Below, piece by piece: positions 1 to 10,859 of a stretch of DNA of 10,859 nt (position 1 is the first letter of the stretch; every line of letters begins with the position of its first letter). A program made the translations under genes and the position numbers. The notes beneath the pieces were generated by a model that worked only from the letters and a program-made list of their open reading frames with translations, searched no databases and was not told the origin of the DNA. The DNA is from an uncultured Bacteroidales bacterium (GTDB taxonomy: Bacteria; Bacteroidota; Bacteroidia; Bacteroidales; UBA932). Where the stretch lies: assembly GCA_946627685.1 (NCBI GenBank), contig CAMOVV010000017.1, positions 1 through 10,859 on the forward strand, written 5' to 3'.

Positions 1-2223
<2,223 letters not shown>

Positions 2224-2240
2224 AAAAAGTGGTATATACG

Positions 2241-2274
2241 CAAAAATAATGATTTTTCCGGGTATATCGGCAAT
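2241..2274 (-). promoter_or_regulatory. Putative clpC promoter (Bacteroidota type)
   Basis: On the minus strand TATTTTTG (2248 to 2241) fits the Bacteroidota -7 consensus TAnnTTTG exactly. An ATTG (2274-2271) lies 22 bp upstream as a weak -33 element. The -7 box ends 17 bp before the ATG, so the leader would be only about 10-15 nt. The box is the right arm of an AT-rich inverted repeat (AAAAAT-AATG-ATTTTT, 2242-2257). This is a motif match only; no start site is known. Confidence 0.5.
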
Positions 2275-2283
2275 AACCGTGCA

Positions 2284-2295
2284 AATATCGATATT
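2284..2295. promoter_or_regulatory. Perfect 12-bp palindrome between the divergent clpC and gyrA promoters
   Basis: AATATCGATATT is its own reverse complement and lies between the two proposed promoters. A symmetric regulator such as a winged-helix dimer could bind there, but no regulator is encoded nearby. A 12-bp palindrome in 150 bp of AT-rich DNA can also arise by chance, so an operator role is only a possibility. Confidence 0.2.
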
Positions 2296-2317
2296 ATGAC
2301 ATTTTGGCGGATTCCGG

Positions 2318-2349
2318 GTTGGTAAAATCAATATTTTTGAGTAAATTTG
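2318..2349 (+). promoter_or_regulatory. Putative gyrA promoter with two candidate -7 boxes
   Basis: TAAATTTG at 2342-2349 fits the TAnnTTTG consensus, with GTTG at 2318-2321 placed 20 bp upstream as the -33 element. A second perfect match, TATTTTTG at 2332-2339, lies 10 bp upstream but has no well-spaced -33 partner. The downstream box would give a leader of about 20 nt before the ATG at 2376. The 16 nt at 2324-2339 are almost the same as the clpC promoter core on the other strand (15 of 16 identical). Confidence 0.6.
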
Positions 2350-2375
2350 CGTGTTTATAACTATGACGATTTTTT

Positions 2376-4919
<2,544 letters not shown>

Positions 4920-4945
4920 TATAACCTTACTCAATTGATTTTGAA

Positions 4946-6265
4946 ATGAAAAAGATTCTTTTCGCGCTTGCAGTCCTTGTTTCCATGCAGGGTGTAAACG
5001 CACAGGTCAAGACCGCCGAGGAGGCCGCCGCTCTCGTCAGCAAGGCCCTCGCAGCAGCAGATAATCCCAAGAAGGGCATCAAGCCCCAGGCTTGGATGGC
5101 TCTCGGAAAGGCTTACATCGACGCATACAACGCTCCCACCGGGAACGCTTACGTCGGAGCTTCCAGGGATGAACTCAAGATTCTCATGGGCTCCATGAAG
5201 CCCGTCGCGTCTTCCGTCGTCACCCTCGCCGGACAGCAGTTCGTGAAAGACGAGTATGAGAACATGAACCTCTATTTCAGCGGAGACAGGGTGGCCGTCA
5301 TCGAGGTTACCAAACCCTTCGTGGAGAACGCCCTCGACAAGGCCATCGGCGCTTACGCAAAGGCCGGAGAGCTTGACCACAGCGGTTCCAAGGCCAAGGA
5401 AATCGGACTTGCCCTCACCGACATCAACGAGAAGTACCTGAACGACGCCTACGGCAAGTTCACCCTCGGCAACATCGCGGGTGCGAAGTCTGACTTCCAG
5501 AACGCCGTGAGGGCCCTGGGCACCGCCCCCCTCAGCAAGGTGGATACCAACTCCCTCTACAACGTCGGCTTCACCAGCCACGCCCTCGGGCAGTATGAGG
5601 AGGCCAAGAACGTGTTCGACCAGTGCATCGCCCTCGGTTATCTCGGAGGTGACGGTGAAGTTTACGCCAAGGCAGCCGACTGCGCCGCCAAACTCGGCGA
5701 CAACGCCCTTTCCAAGGAATACCTCGAGAAAGGTTTCCAGGCTTATCCCCAGAGCCAGAGCATCCTTATCGGTCTCATCAACTACTACATCTCCAGCAAC
5801 GACAGTCCCGAGAAGCTCTTCGTCCTCCTGGACGAGGCCAAGAAGAACGAGCCCGACAACGCTTCCCTCTACTATGTGGAAGGCAACATCCACTCCCAGC
5901 TCGGTGACACCGAGAAGGCCGTCGCCGCCTACAGGAAATGCGCCGAGGTCGATCCCAAGTACGAGTATGGCTACATCGGAGAAGGCGTGATGCACTACAA
6001 CAATGCCGTCAAGATTCAGGAAGAGGCTTCCAAGGAGCTCGACGACGCCAAGTATGCCGTCATGGTCAAGGACTTCGAGAATGAGCTCAAGGGCTGCATC
6101 GAGCCTTTCGAGAAAGCTTTCGAAATGAGCAATGACGAGGCTCTGAAGGTGAACATCGCCGAATACCTCAAGAACGCCTTCTACCGCTTCCGCGAGGAGG
6201 GTGACACCTACAAGGCCGGCTATGACAAGTACGACAAGATCGTAGCTGAGGGCAAAGTCCAGTAA
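4946..6265 (+). CDS. Secreted tetratricopeptide-repeat protein of unknown function
   Basis: The product is 439 residues with a clear Sec signal peptide (MKKILFALAVLVSMQG, probable cleavage VNA-Q after residue 19), so it should be periplasmic or surface-associated. Helical repeats fill the rest. The best TPR is at about 308-341 (YYVEGNIHSQLGDTEKAVAAY), with others near 164-197, 203-236 and 237-270. There is no catalytic motif, so a scaffold or protein-binding role is the most one can infer. From memory, a secreted TPR protein next to gyrA also occurs in other Bacteroidales, but I could not check this. Only 26 bp separate it from gyrA and no promoter consensus is visible there, so it probably shares the gyrA transcript. 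It ends just ahead of a strong hairpin terminator. Lys, Ala, Asp and Glu are abundant. Confidence 0.85.
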   Translation: MKKILFALAVLVSMQGVNAQVKTAEEAAALVSKALAAADNPKKGIKPQAWMALGKAYIDAYNAPTGNAYVGASRDELKILMGSMKPVASSVVTLAGQQFVKDEYENMNLYFSGDRVAVIEVTKPFVENALDKAIGAYAKAGELDHSGSKAKEIGLALTDINEKYLNDAYGKFTLGNIAGAKSDFQNAVRALGTAPLSKVDTNSLYNVGFTSHALGQYEEAKNVFDQCIALGYLGGDGEVYAKAADCAAKLGDNALSKEYLEKGFQAYPQSQSILIGLINYYISSNDSPEKLFVLLDEAKKNEPDNASLYYVEGNIHSQLGDTEKAVAAYRKCAEVDPKYEYGYIGEGVMHYNNAVKIQEEASKELDDAKYAVMVKDFENELKGCIEPFEKAFEMSNDEALKVNIAEYLKNAFYRFREEGDTYKAGYDKYDKIVAEGKVQ

Positions 6266-6285
6266 GAGACTTCAAGCCATTGATC

Positions 6286-7227
6286 CTAAAGGCCTTCCTT
6301 ACCGAAGGCCTTTATTATTTTTGTCACCAGGGGATGGCGCACCACGTCCTTCTCGGTGAAGACCACGGTGCCGATGCCTTTGATGTTTTTCAGCATGTTC
6401 ATGCCGCTGATGAATCCGGAGTCTTCCTTGCGGGGAAGGTCCACCTGGGTGGAGTCTCCGGTGACGATGAACTTGGCGTTGGCGCCCATCCTGGTGAGAA
6501 ACATCTTGAGCTGGCCCGTGTTGGTGTTCTGGGCCTCGTCGAGGATGACGCAGGCCCGGTCCAGGGTGCGTCCCCTCATGTAGGCGAGGGGGGCGATTTC
6601 AATGGTGCCGTCGTTTATGAATTCCTGGAGCCTTCTCACGGGAATCATGTCTCCGAGGGCGTCGTAGAGGGGGAGGAGGTAGGGGTCGAGCTTTTCCTTG
6701 AGGTCGCCGGGGAGGAAACCCAGCCTCTCGCCGGCTTCCACGGCCGGCCTGGTGAGGACTATCTTCTTGACCTCCCTGTTTTTCAATGCCCTCACTGCAA
6801 GGGCTATGGCGATGTAGGTCTTGCCGGTCCCGGCCGGCCCGGAGGCGAAGACGAGGTCGTTGTTGAAATAGGCCCGGACCATTTCCTGCTGCCTTTCGTT
6901 CCTGGCCCTGATGGGCTTGCCGTCGGTGGCGTGGACTATGACGGCGTCCCCGTGGAGGGCGAAATCCTTCGGGGAGGAACTCTCGTCGAAAATTGACTCT
7001 ACGTCGTAAGGAGACAGCCCCGGCTTTCTTAACGCCTTGGCGGTCAGTAGCTTGAATTTGCTTTCAAACTCCGCGACCTTCTCCTGGGCGCCTTCTACCA
7101 GAACCTCGTCCCCCCTTGCAACCACCTTCACTCCCGGGAAATAGGTGAGAAATTCCCCGAGAATCCTGTTTCCGGCCCCGAAGACGGCGATGGGGTCTAT
7201 TCCTTCCAACGTGATTTTTTTCTTCAT
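6286..7227 (-). CDS. PhoH-family ATPase (YbeZ/PhoL type)
   Basis: This is a cytoplasmic P-loop NTPase of 313 residues, the usual length for YbeZ/PhoL-type PhoH proteins. The N-terminal part (1-110) is the small KH-like region of this family. The ATPase core has Walker A GPAGTGKT (130-137), the family signature EAGERLGFLPGDL (164-176), Walker B VILDEAQN (227-234) and a sensor-like FIVTGDSTQVDLP (253-265). PhoH-like ATPases are linked to RNA metabolism and ribosome quality control, often with the RNase YbeY, but no ybeY lies in this window. The ATG at 7227 follows a divergent promoter region, and the TAG at 6288-6286 lies at the foot of the terminator hairpin of the convergent transcript. The final residues GKEGL are encoded by hairpin DNA. 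The family assignment is firm; the cellular role is inferred from the family. Confidence 0.93.
   Translation of the reverse strand: MKKKITLEGIDPIAVFGAGNRILGEFLTYFPGVKVVARGDEVLVEGAQEKVAEFESKFKLLTAKALRKPGLSPYDVESIFDESSSPKDFALHGDAVIVHATDGKPIRARNERQQEMVRAYFNNDLVFASGPAGTGKTYIAIALAVRALKNREVKKIVLTRPAVEAGERLGFLPGDLKEKLDPYLLPLYDALGDMIPVRRLQEFINDGTIEIAPLAYMRGRTLDRACVILDEAQNTNTGQLKMFLTRMGANAKFIVTGDSTQVDLPRKEDSGFISGMNMLKNIKGIGTVVFTEKDVVRHPLVTKIIKAFGKEGL
6288..6320 (+). terminator. Intrinsic terminator after the gyrA-TPR unit
   Basis: A perfect 10-bp stem (AAAGGCCTTC at 6288-6297 pairs with GAAGGCCTTT at 6304-6313) encloses a 6-nt loop, CTTACC. ATTATTTTTG follows as a U-rich tail on the plus strand. It begins 22 bp after the TPR stop codon. 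On the minus strand the hairpin is followed by AGGATCAATGG, with no U-tract, so termination looks one-directional. The hairpin covers the last codons of the convergent phoH gene. Confidence 0.85.
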
Positions 7228-7248
7228 CAGGTCAATTATTTTTCTTTA

Positions 7249-7280
7249 CAAATATAATCTTTTATTTTCATGCTCACCCA
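7249..7280 (-). promoter_or_regulatory. Putative phoH promoter
   Basis: On the minus strand TATATTTG (7256 to 7249) fits TAnnTTTG exactly, 21 bp before the phoH ATG. The -33 position 20 bp upstream reads TGGG (7280-7277), a poor match to TTTG. The short AT-rich leader matches the other promoters of this window. Confidence 0.5.
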
Positions 7281-7282
7281 TT

Positions 7283-7314
7283 CTTGTTAAACTTGAGTTA
7301 AATAAGTATTTTTG
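7283..7314 (+). promoter_or_regulatory. Putative promoter of the lipoprotein-M28/TonB-leuS cluster
   Basis: CTTG (7283-7286) and TATTTTTG (7307-7314) are separated by exactly 20 bp, a good fit to the Bacteroidota -33/-7 pair. The box ends 21 bp before the ATG at 7336. The spacer between the elements is filled by a near-palindrome (7287-7302, TTAAACT-TG-AGTTAAA with one mismatched pair). Confidence 0.6.
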
Positions 7315-7335
7315 CAGAATACGGATTATTTTGCC

Positions 7336-7854
7336 ATGAAAGCGAATTTAACAGCAGCCATAGTCCTGTCCTGCCTGCTTCTTGCCGCCGGAGGATGCGA
7401 TTTCCTCAGGTCCGTGTCCGGAAGGCCCACCTCCAGGGACATCCAGAAAAAGGCGGAGCTCATACAGCGGGAGCTTGACAGGAAGACAGCCTCCCTCGAT
7501 TCCATGAAGCTGGTAGAGAAACAGCTGAAGGATTCCCTGGCCTACCTCGACTCACTGAGGCAGCTCAGGGGGACCCTGCTGAATCCTTCCAAGCTCGGCG
7601 GCCTTTTCACCACCAAGCTTGAAAGCCGCTATTACATCGTGATAGGGGCTTTCAGGGAGAGGACCAACGCCGAGTCTCTCGTCAAGAAGGTGTCCTCCAG
7701 GGGCTATCCCGCCACCCTCATAAGTTTCCGCAACGGGTTCAACGTGGTGGGCGTCTGTCCCTCGGGCGACCCCGGCAAGGTGTATGATTCACTGAAGAAA
7801 ATAAGGGAAGAGGACTTCTGTCCGGAGGATGTCTGGATACTTGTAAACGAATGA
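7336..7854 (+). CDS. SPOR-domain lipoprotein, predicted peptidoglycan-binding
   Basis: I place the start at the ATG at 7336. An upstream in-frame TTG (7312) would add eight residues but lies within the -7 box and would break the signal peptide. The 172-residue product has a lipoprotein signal (hydrophobic stretch ending LAAGGC, lipidated Cys21), a charged helical stretch likely to form a coiled coil (about 34-80, rich in Lys, Glu, Leu and Asp) and a C-terminal SPOR domain (about 97-172, starting ESRYYIVIGAFRERTNAESL). SPOR domains bind glycan strands stripped of stem peptides, typically at division sites, so the protein probably bridges a membrane and the cell wall. The membrane it sits in cannot be decided from the sequence. 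Its TGA overlaps the next ATG by 4 nt (ATGA at 7851), suggesting coupled translation. An in-frame TTA near the start shows that it does not fully share the codon bias of its neighbours. Confidence 0.87.
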   Translation: MKANLTAAIVLSCLLLAAGGCDFLRSVSGRPTSRDIQKKAELIQRELDRKTASLDSMKLVEKQLKDSLAYLDSLRQLRGTLLNPSKLGGLFTTKLESRYYIVIGAFRERTNAESLVKKVSSRGYPATLISFRNGFNVVGVCPSGDPGKVYDSLKKIREEDFCPEDVWILVNE

Positions 7855-9194
7855 AAATGAGATTCCTTTCCGTTTTGGCGGCCGCCGTTGCCGCAGGGCT
7901 CCTCCTTCCGGTCGTCTCCTCCGCCCAGTACAGGGACGGAAGGACCTACACCGACCTTGGCGACAGCGAGAGCGTGGCCTCCTTCAAAAAGCATATCCGC
8001 ACCCTCGCTTCCGACGCCTTCGAGGGCCGCAAAGCCGGTTCCCGCGGGGAGGAAGATGCCGCCGACTATCTTTCTTCGGCCTTTGAAAGCTGCGGAATCG
8101 ACCTTCTGAGCGGGGCACACGGCGACGTTTTCGGGATGAAACTGCCTCAAGGCGACACGCTTGCTTCAAGGAACGTGATAGGCTTCATCCCTGGCTACGA
8201 CAACAAGCTGAGAAGCGAATACATAGTCATAGGGGCCAGGCTGGACAACCTCGGCACCGATACCCTCACGGTGGACGGAAAGCCTGTGGAAAGAATCTAC
8301 AACGGGGCCAACGGCAACGCCTCCGGCCTCGCCATGCTAATCGAGGTCGGAAGGAAACTGAAGACCAATTCGGCCCTTCTGAGGCGCTCCGTCCTACTGA
8401 TAGGCTTCGGCAACTCCAAGAATATGAATTCCGGCTCGTGGTATTTCCTGAACCGGGCTTTCCCGGACGCGGGAAACATTGTCGCGATGCTGAACCTCGA
8501 CATGCTCGGCACGTTCTACCAGGGCTTTTACGCCTACACGGCATCCAACGCCGGCATGAACGCCGTCCTGGCCTCCGTGGCCTCCACCCTCCAACCCGCC
8601 GTCCCCGAAATCACCACCTCCGAACCTTATCCCTCCGACCACAGGTCCTTCTACGACAGGAAAATCCCCTTCATCTTCCTCACCACCGGGAAATATCCCG
8701 AGCATGACACTCCCAGGGACGTGGAAAGCATCATCGACTATTCCGGCATGGAGAGGGAGCTCGAATATATCTTCAGCCTTTCCCTTTCCCTCGCGAACAT
8801 CGACAGGGCCCCTTCCTTTGACCCTGTCCAGTCCGGCGGCAGGGGCGGCTCCGGCGTGATACCCTACTATGACTGCGACCGCAAGCCCACGTTCCTCGGC
8901 AGCAGCGACCCTGCGCGGTTCCTCGAGAAATGGGTTTACCACTACCTCAAATATCCCGACGCGGCCGTGGAAAACGGTATTCAGGGCCGTGTGCTCGTGG
9001 ATTTCGTGATAGACGCGAAAGGAAAGGTGACGGACGTGAAGGTCCTCAAGGGAGTGGACCCCCTCCTCGACGAGGAAGCCGTGAGGGTGATAAGCGCTTC
9101 CCCTGACTGGAAGCCGGGCTACGTGAGAGGCAAGAAGGTCCCTTCGAGGATGTCCCTCTATGTGGAGTTCAGGCTGAAAGAAAGACGCAGATAA
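7851..9194 (+). CDS. Secreted M28-peptidase-fold protein (probably inactive) with TonB C-terminal domain
   Basis: The 447-residue product has a signal peptide (probable cleavage SSA-Q after residue 25), an M28 aminopeptidase-like domain (about 40-315), a short Gly/Ser/Pro-rich linker (about 320-350) and a TonB C-terminal domain (about 357-445, including [18 protein letters not shown] and [14 protein letters not shown]). M28 enzymes use two zinc ions held by a GxHxD His, an Asp in the GANDNASG motif, a Glu-Glu pair, an Asp and a distal His. Here the first motif reads GARLD (Arg130 for His), the second GANGNASG (Gly155 for Asp) and the Glu-Glu position FGNSK (Asn188-Ser189). Only Asp217 (NLDMLG) and His285 (PEHDTPRD) remain. 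The fold looks intact but peptidase activity should be lost. There is no N-terminal anchor as in true TonB, so the protein is probably soluble in the periplasm. It starts at an ATG overlapping the lipoprotein stop, and a second in-frame ATG lies at 7857. It may act as a binding protein; its partner is unknown. Confidence 0.85.
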   Translation: MKMRFLSVLAAAVAAGLLLPVVSSAQYRDGRTYTDLGDSESVASFKKHIRTLASDAFEGRKAGSRGEEDAADYLSSAFESCGIDLLSGAHGDVFGMKLPQGDTLASRNVIGFIPGYDNKLRSEYIVIGARLDNLGTDTLTVDGKPVERIYNGANGNASGLAMLIEVGRKLKTNSALLRRSVLLIGFGNSKNMNSGSWYFLNRAFPDAGNIVAMLNLDMLGTFYQGFYAYTASNAGMNAVLASVASTLQPAVPEITTSEPYPSDHRSFYDRKIPFIFLTTGKYPEHDTPRDVESIIDYSGMERELEYIFSLSLSLANIDRAPSFDPVQSGGRGGSGVIPYYDCDRKPTFLGSSDPARFLEKWVYHYLKYPDAAVENGIQGRVLVDFVIDAKGKVTDVKVLKGVDPLLDEEAVRVISASPDWKPGYVRGKKVPSRMSLYVEFRLKERRR

Positions 9195-9220
9195 TTCAGA
9201 ATAAGGAAAATAACAGAATA

Positions 9221-10859
9221 ATGGATTACGATTTCATCTCGATTGAGAGCAAGTGGCAGGCCTGGTGGGCCGAGAATAAGATTTACAAGGCCGAGGAAGA
9301 TGCTTCGCGGCCGAAGTACTATGTGCTGGACATGTTCCCTTATCCTTCGGGGGCCGGCCTCCATGTGGGTCATCCCCTTGGATATATAGCCAGCGACATC
9401 TATTCCAGATACAAGAGGCTCAAGGGCTTCAACGTCCTCCATCCCATGGGGTACGACGCCTTCGGCCTTCCCGCCGAGCAGTATGCCATCCAGACCGGAA
9501 AGCATCCCGAGGTGACCACCAACGAGAATATCGCCCGCTATCGCAGCCAGCTGGACAGGATAGGTTTTTCCTACGACTGGGACCGCGAAGTGAGGACCTG
9601 CGACCCGTCATACTACAAGTGGACCCAGTGGGCCTTCCTGAAAATGTTCGGAAGCTGGTATGACAACGACGCGAAGAAGGCCCGCCCCATAGACGAGCTC
9701 GAAGAAGCCTTCCGCAGGGGAGGCAGCGCAGCGGTGAATGCCGCCTGCGGCGAGGTGAAGCCTTTTACCGCGCAGGAGTGGGAGTCGATGTCCGAAAAGG
9801 AGAAGGCTTCCGTCCTGATGCAGTACAGGATAGCCTATCTGGGCGAGACTTCGGTCAACTGGTGCGAGGAGCTGGGCACCGTCCTTGCCAACGATGAGGT
9901 GAAGGACGGAATCTCCGTTAGGGGTGGTTTCCCCGTGGTCCAGAAGAAGATGTCGCAGTGGCAGCTCAGGGTCTCGGCCTATGCTGAAAGGCTTCTCGAA
10001 GGCCTCGACCGCCTGGACTGGAGCGACTCCCTCAAGGAGATGCAGAGAAACTGGATAGGCCGTTCCGAGGGCTGCGAAGTGGTCTTCAACACGGTCTGCG
10101 AGGGCCGCGAGCTCCCCGTGACCATTTTCACCACCAGGGTGGACACCATCTTCGGCGTGACTTTCATGGTGCTCGCTCCCGAGAGCGAACTCGTTCCCTG
10201 CCTCACTTCTTCCGACAGGAAGGAAGAGGTCGAGGCCTACCTTGCCGAGGTAAGAAAAAAGACCGAAAGGGAGAGAATAGCCCAGACCAAGACTGTAACC
10301 GGAGTGTTTTCAGGCTCTTACGGCATCAATCCCCTCACCGGGGAGAAGATTCCCATCTGGATTTCCGAATATGTGCTCGCCGGATACGGCACCGGAGCCA
10401 TCATGGCCGTTCCCGCCCATGACAGCCGCGACTATGTGTTCGCGAAGAAATTCGGCCTGCCCATCGTCCCCATCATCGAGGGCTGCGACGTCAGCGAGCA
10501 GTCGTTCGACGCGAAGGAAGGCAGGATGTGCAATTCCGGCTTCCTCGACGGCATGGATGTAAAACAGGCCATCGAGGCTGCGAAGGATTATGTGGAGGAG
10601 AAGGGACTTGGCCGCAGAAAGACCAACTGGCGCCTCCGTGATGCCATTTTCTCCCGTCAGCGCTACTGGGGCGAGCCTTTCCCCATCTATTACAAAGACG
10701 GCATCGCCTGTCCCGTTCCCGAGGAGGAGCTTCCCCTGCGTCTCCCCGAAATCAGTTCCTACAAGCCCACCGGGGAGCCGCCCCTTGCAAGGGCCAAGGA
10801 CTGGACCTGGAACGGATGGCCGCTGGAAACCTCCACGGTGACCGGTTTCGCCGGGGCCA
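9221..10859 (+). CDS. leuS: Leucyl-tRNA synthetase, N-terminal 546 residues (runs off the right edge)
   Basis: This class I aminoacyl-tRNA synthetase joins leucine to tRNA-Leu in the cytoplasm. The visible part holds the Rossmann catalytic half, with the HIGH-type motif HVGH (48-51) inside [18 protein letters not shown], then the CP1 editing domain with TTRVDTIFG (304-312) and [16 protein letters not shown] (390-405; Asp404 is probably the conserved editing Asp). The chain then returns to the core at [13 protein letters not shown] (477-489). The KMSKS loop and anticodon-binding domain lie beyond the window. Val307 replaces the proline of E. coli TTRPDT. The ATG at 9221 lies 26 bp after the M28/TonB stop in an A-rich gap containing AAGGAAAATAACAG, with no promoter consensus, so leuS is probably read from the upstream transcript. 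Motif order and spacing match bacterial LeuRS, not IleRS or ValRS. Confidence 0.96.
   Translation, partial: MDYDFISIESKWQAWWAENKIYKAEEDASRPKYYVLDMFPYPSGAGLHVGHPLGYIASDIYSRYKRLKGFNVLHPMGYDAFGLPAEQYAIQTGKHPEVTTNENIARYRSQLDRIGFSYDWDREVRTCDPSYYKWTQWAFLKMFGSWYDNDAKKARPIDELEEAFRRGGSAAVNAACGEVKPFTAQEWESMSEKEKASVLMQYRIAYLGETSVNWCEELGTVLANDEVKDGISVRGGFPVVQKKMSQWQLRVSAYAERLLEGLDRLDWSDSLKEMQRNWIGRSEGCEVVFNTVCEGRELPVTIFTTRVDTIFGVTFMVLAPESELVPCLTSSDRKEEVEAYLAEVRKKTERERIAQTKTVTGVFSGSYGINPLTGEKIPIWISEYVLAGYGTGAIMAVPAHDSRDYVFAKKFGLPIVPIIEGCDVSEQSFDAKEGRMCNSGFLDGMDVKQAIEAAKDYVEEKGLGRRKTNWRLRDAIFSRQRYWGEPFPIYYKDGIACPVPEEELPLRLPEISSYKPTGEPPLARAKDWTWNGWPLETSTVTGFAGA

Noticed and set aside
4931..5995. 354-codon minus-strand ORF opposite the TPR gene
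   Set aside because: Codon-aligned antisense shadow. The sense frame has a signal peptide and TPR repeats, while this frame has no motif and no promoter.
6280..6996. 238-codon plus-strand ORF opposite phoH
   Set aside because: Antisense shadow of an obvious PhoH ATPase. It would also start within the terminator region of the preceding transcript.
7312..7335. Upstream TTG start extending the lipoprotein by eight residues
   Set aside because: It overlaps the -7 promoter box and would put polar residues before the lipoprotein signal; the ATG at 7336 gives a normal signal peptide.
8394..8942. 182-codon minus-strand ORF within the M28/TonB gene
   Set aside because: Codon-aligned antisense of a gene with a signal peptide and two recognisable domains; no motif of its own.
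10130..10157. LeuRS editing motif TTRVDT in place of TTRPDT as a possible editing defect
   Set aside because: The Thr pair, Arg and Asp are kept, and I recall non-proline residues at this position in other Bacteroidota LeuRS, so it is more likely lineage variation than loss of editing.

Overview
The window looks like a GC-rich chromosome segment from a member of the Bacteroidota, most likely Bacteroidales. The signs are the promoter style (TAnnTTTG -7 boxes with an xTTG element about 20 bp upstream, and no clear Shine-Dalgarno sequences), the Bacteroidales-type sequences of GyrA, ClpC and LeuRS, and a secreted TPR protein next to gyrA. Arginine is mostly AGG or CGC, and TTA, CTA and TCA codons are rare, so several genes carry long but spurious antisense ORFs. 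The genus cannot be fixed from the sequence alone; an uncultured gut or rumen lineage is a guess.

Layout. Bases 1-2223 (minus strand) hold most of a ClpC/ClpA-type Hsp100 unfoldase whose C-terminus runs off the left edge. A 152-bp divergent promoter region (2224-2375) separates it from gyrA (2376-4919, plus). A secreted TPR protein follows 26 bp later (4946-6265), and this pair ends at a strong hairpin terminator (6288-6320). Convergent to it is a PhoH-family ATPase (6286-7227, minus), whose last codons lie inside that terminator. A second divergent promoter region (7228-7335) separates phoH from a plus-strand cluster: a SPOR-domain lipoprotein (7336-7854), a translationally coupled secreted protein that joins an M28 peptidase fold to a TonB C-terminal domain (7851-9194), and leuS (9221 to the right edge, incomplete).

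How the genes work together. Most of the window is housekeeping: regulated proteolysis (ClpC with ClpP), DNA topology (GyrA), an RNA-related ATPase (PhoH) and leucyl-tRNA charging (LeuS). The accessory part is the envelope pair ahead of leuS: a predicted peptidoglycan-binding lipoprotein and a periplasmic M28 fold that has lost most of its metal ligands and its catalytic glutamate. The least ordinary observations are this probable pseudopeptidase-TonB fusion, the missing middle domain in the ClpC, and a nearly identical 16-nt element at both divergent clpC and gyrA promoters. I found no RNA genes, CRISPR arrays, mobile elements or prophage genes.
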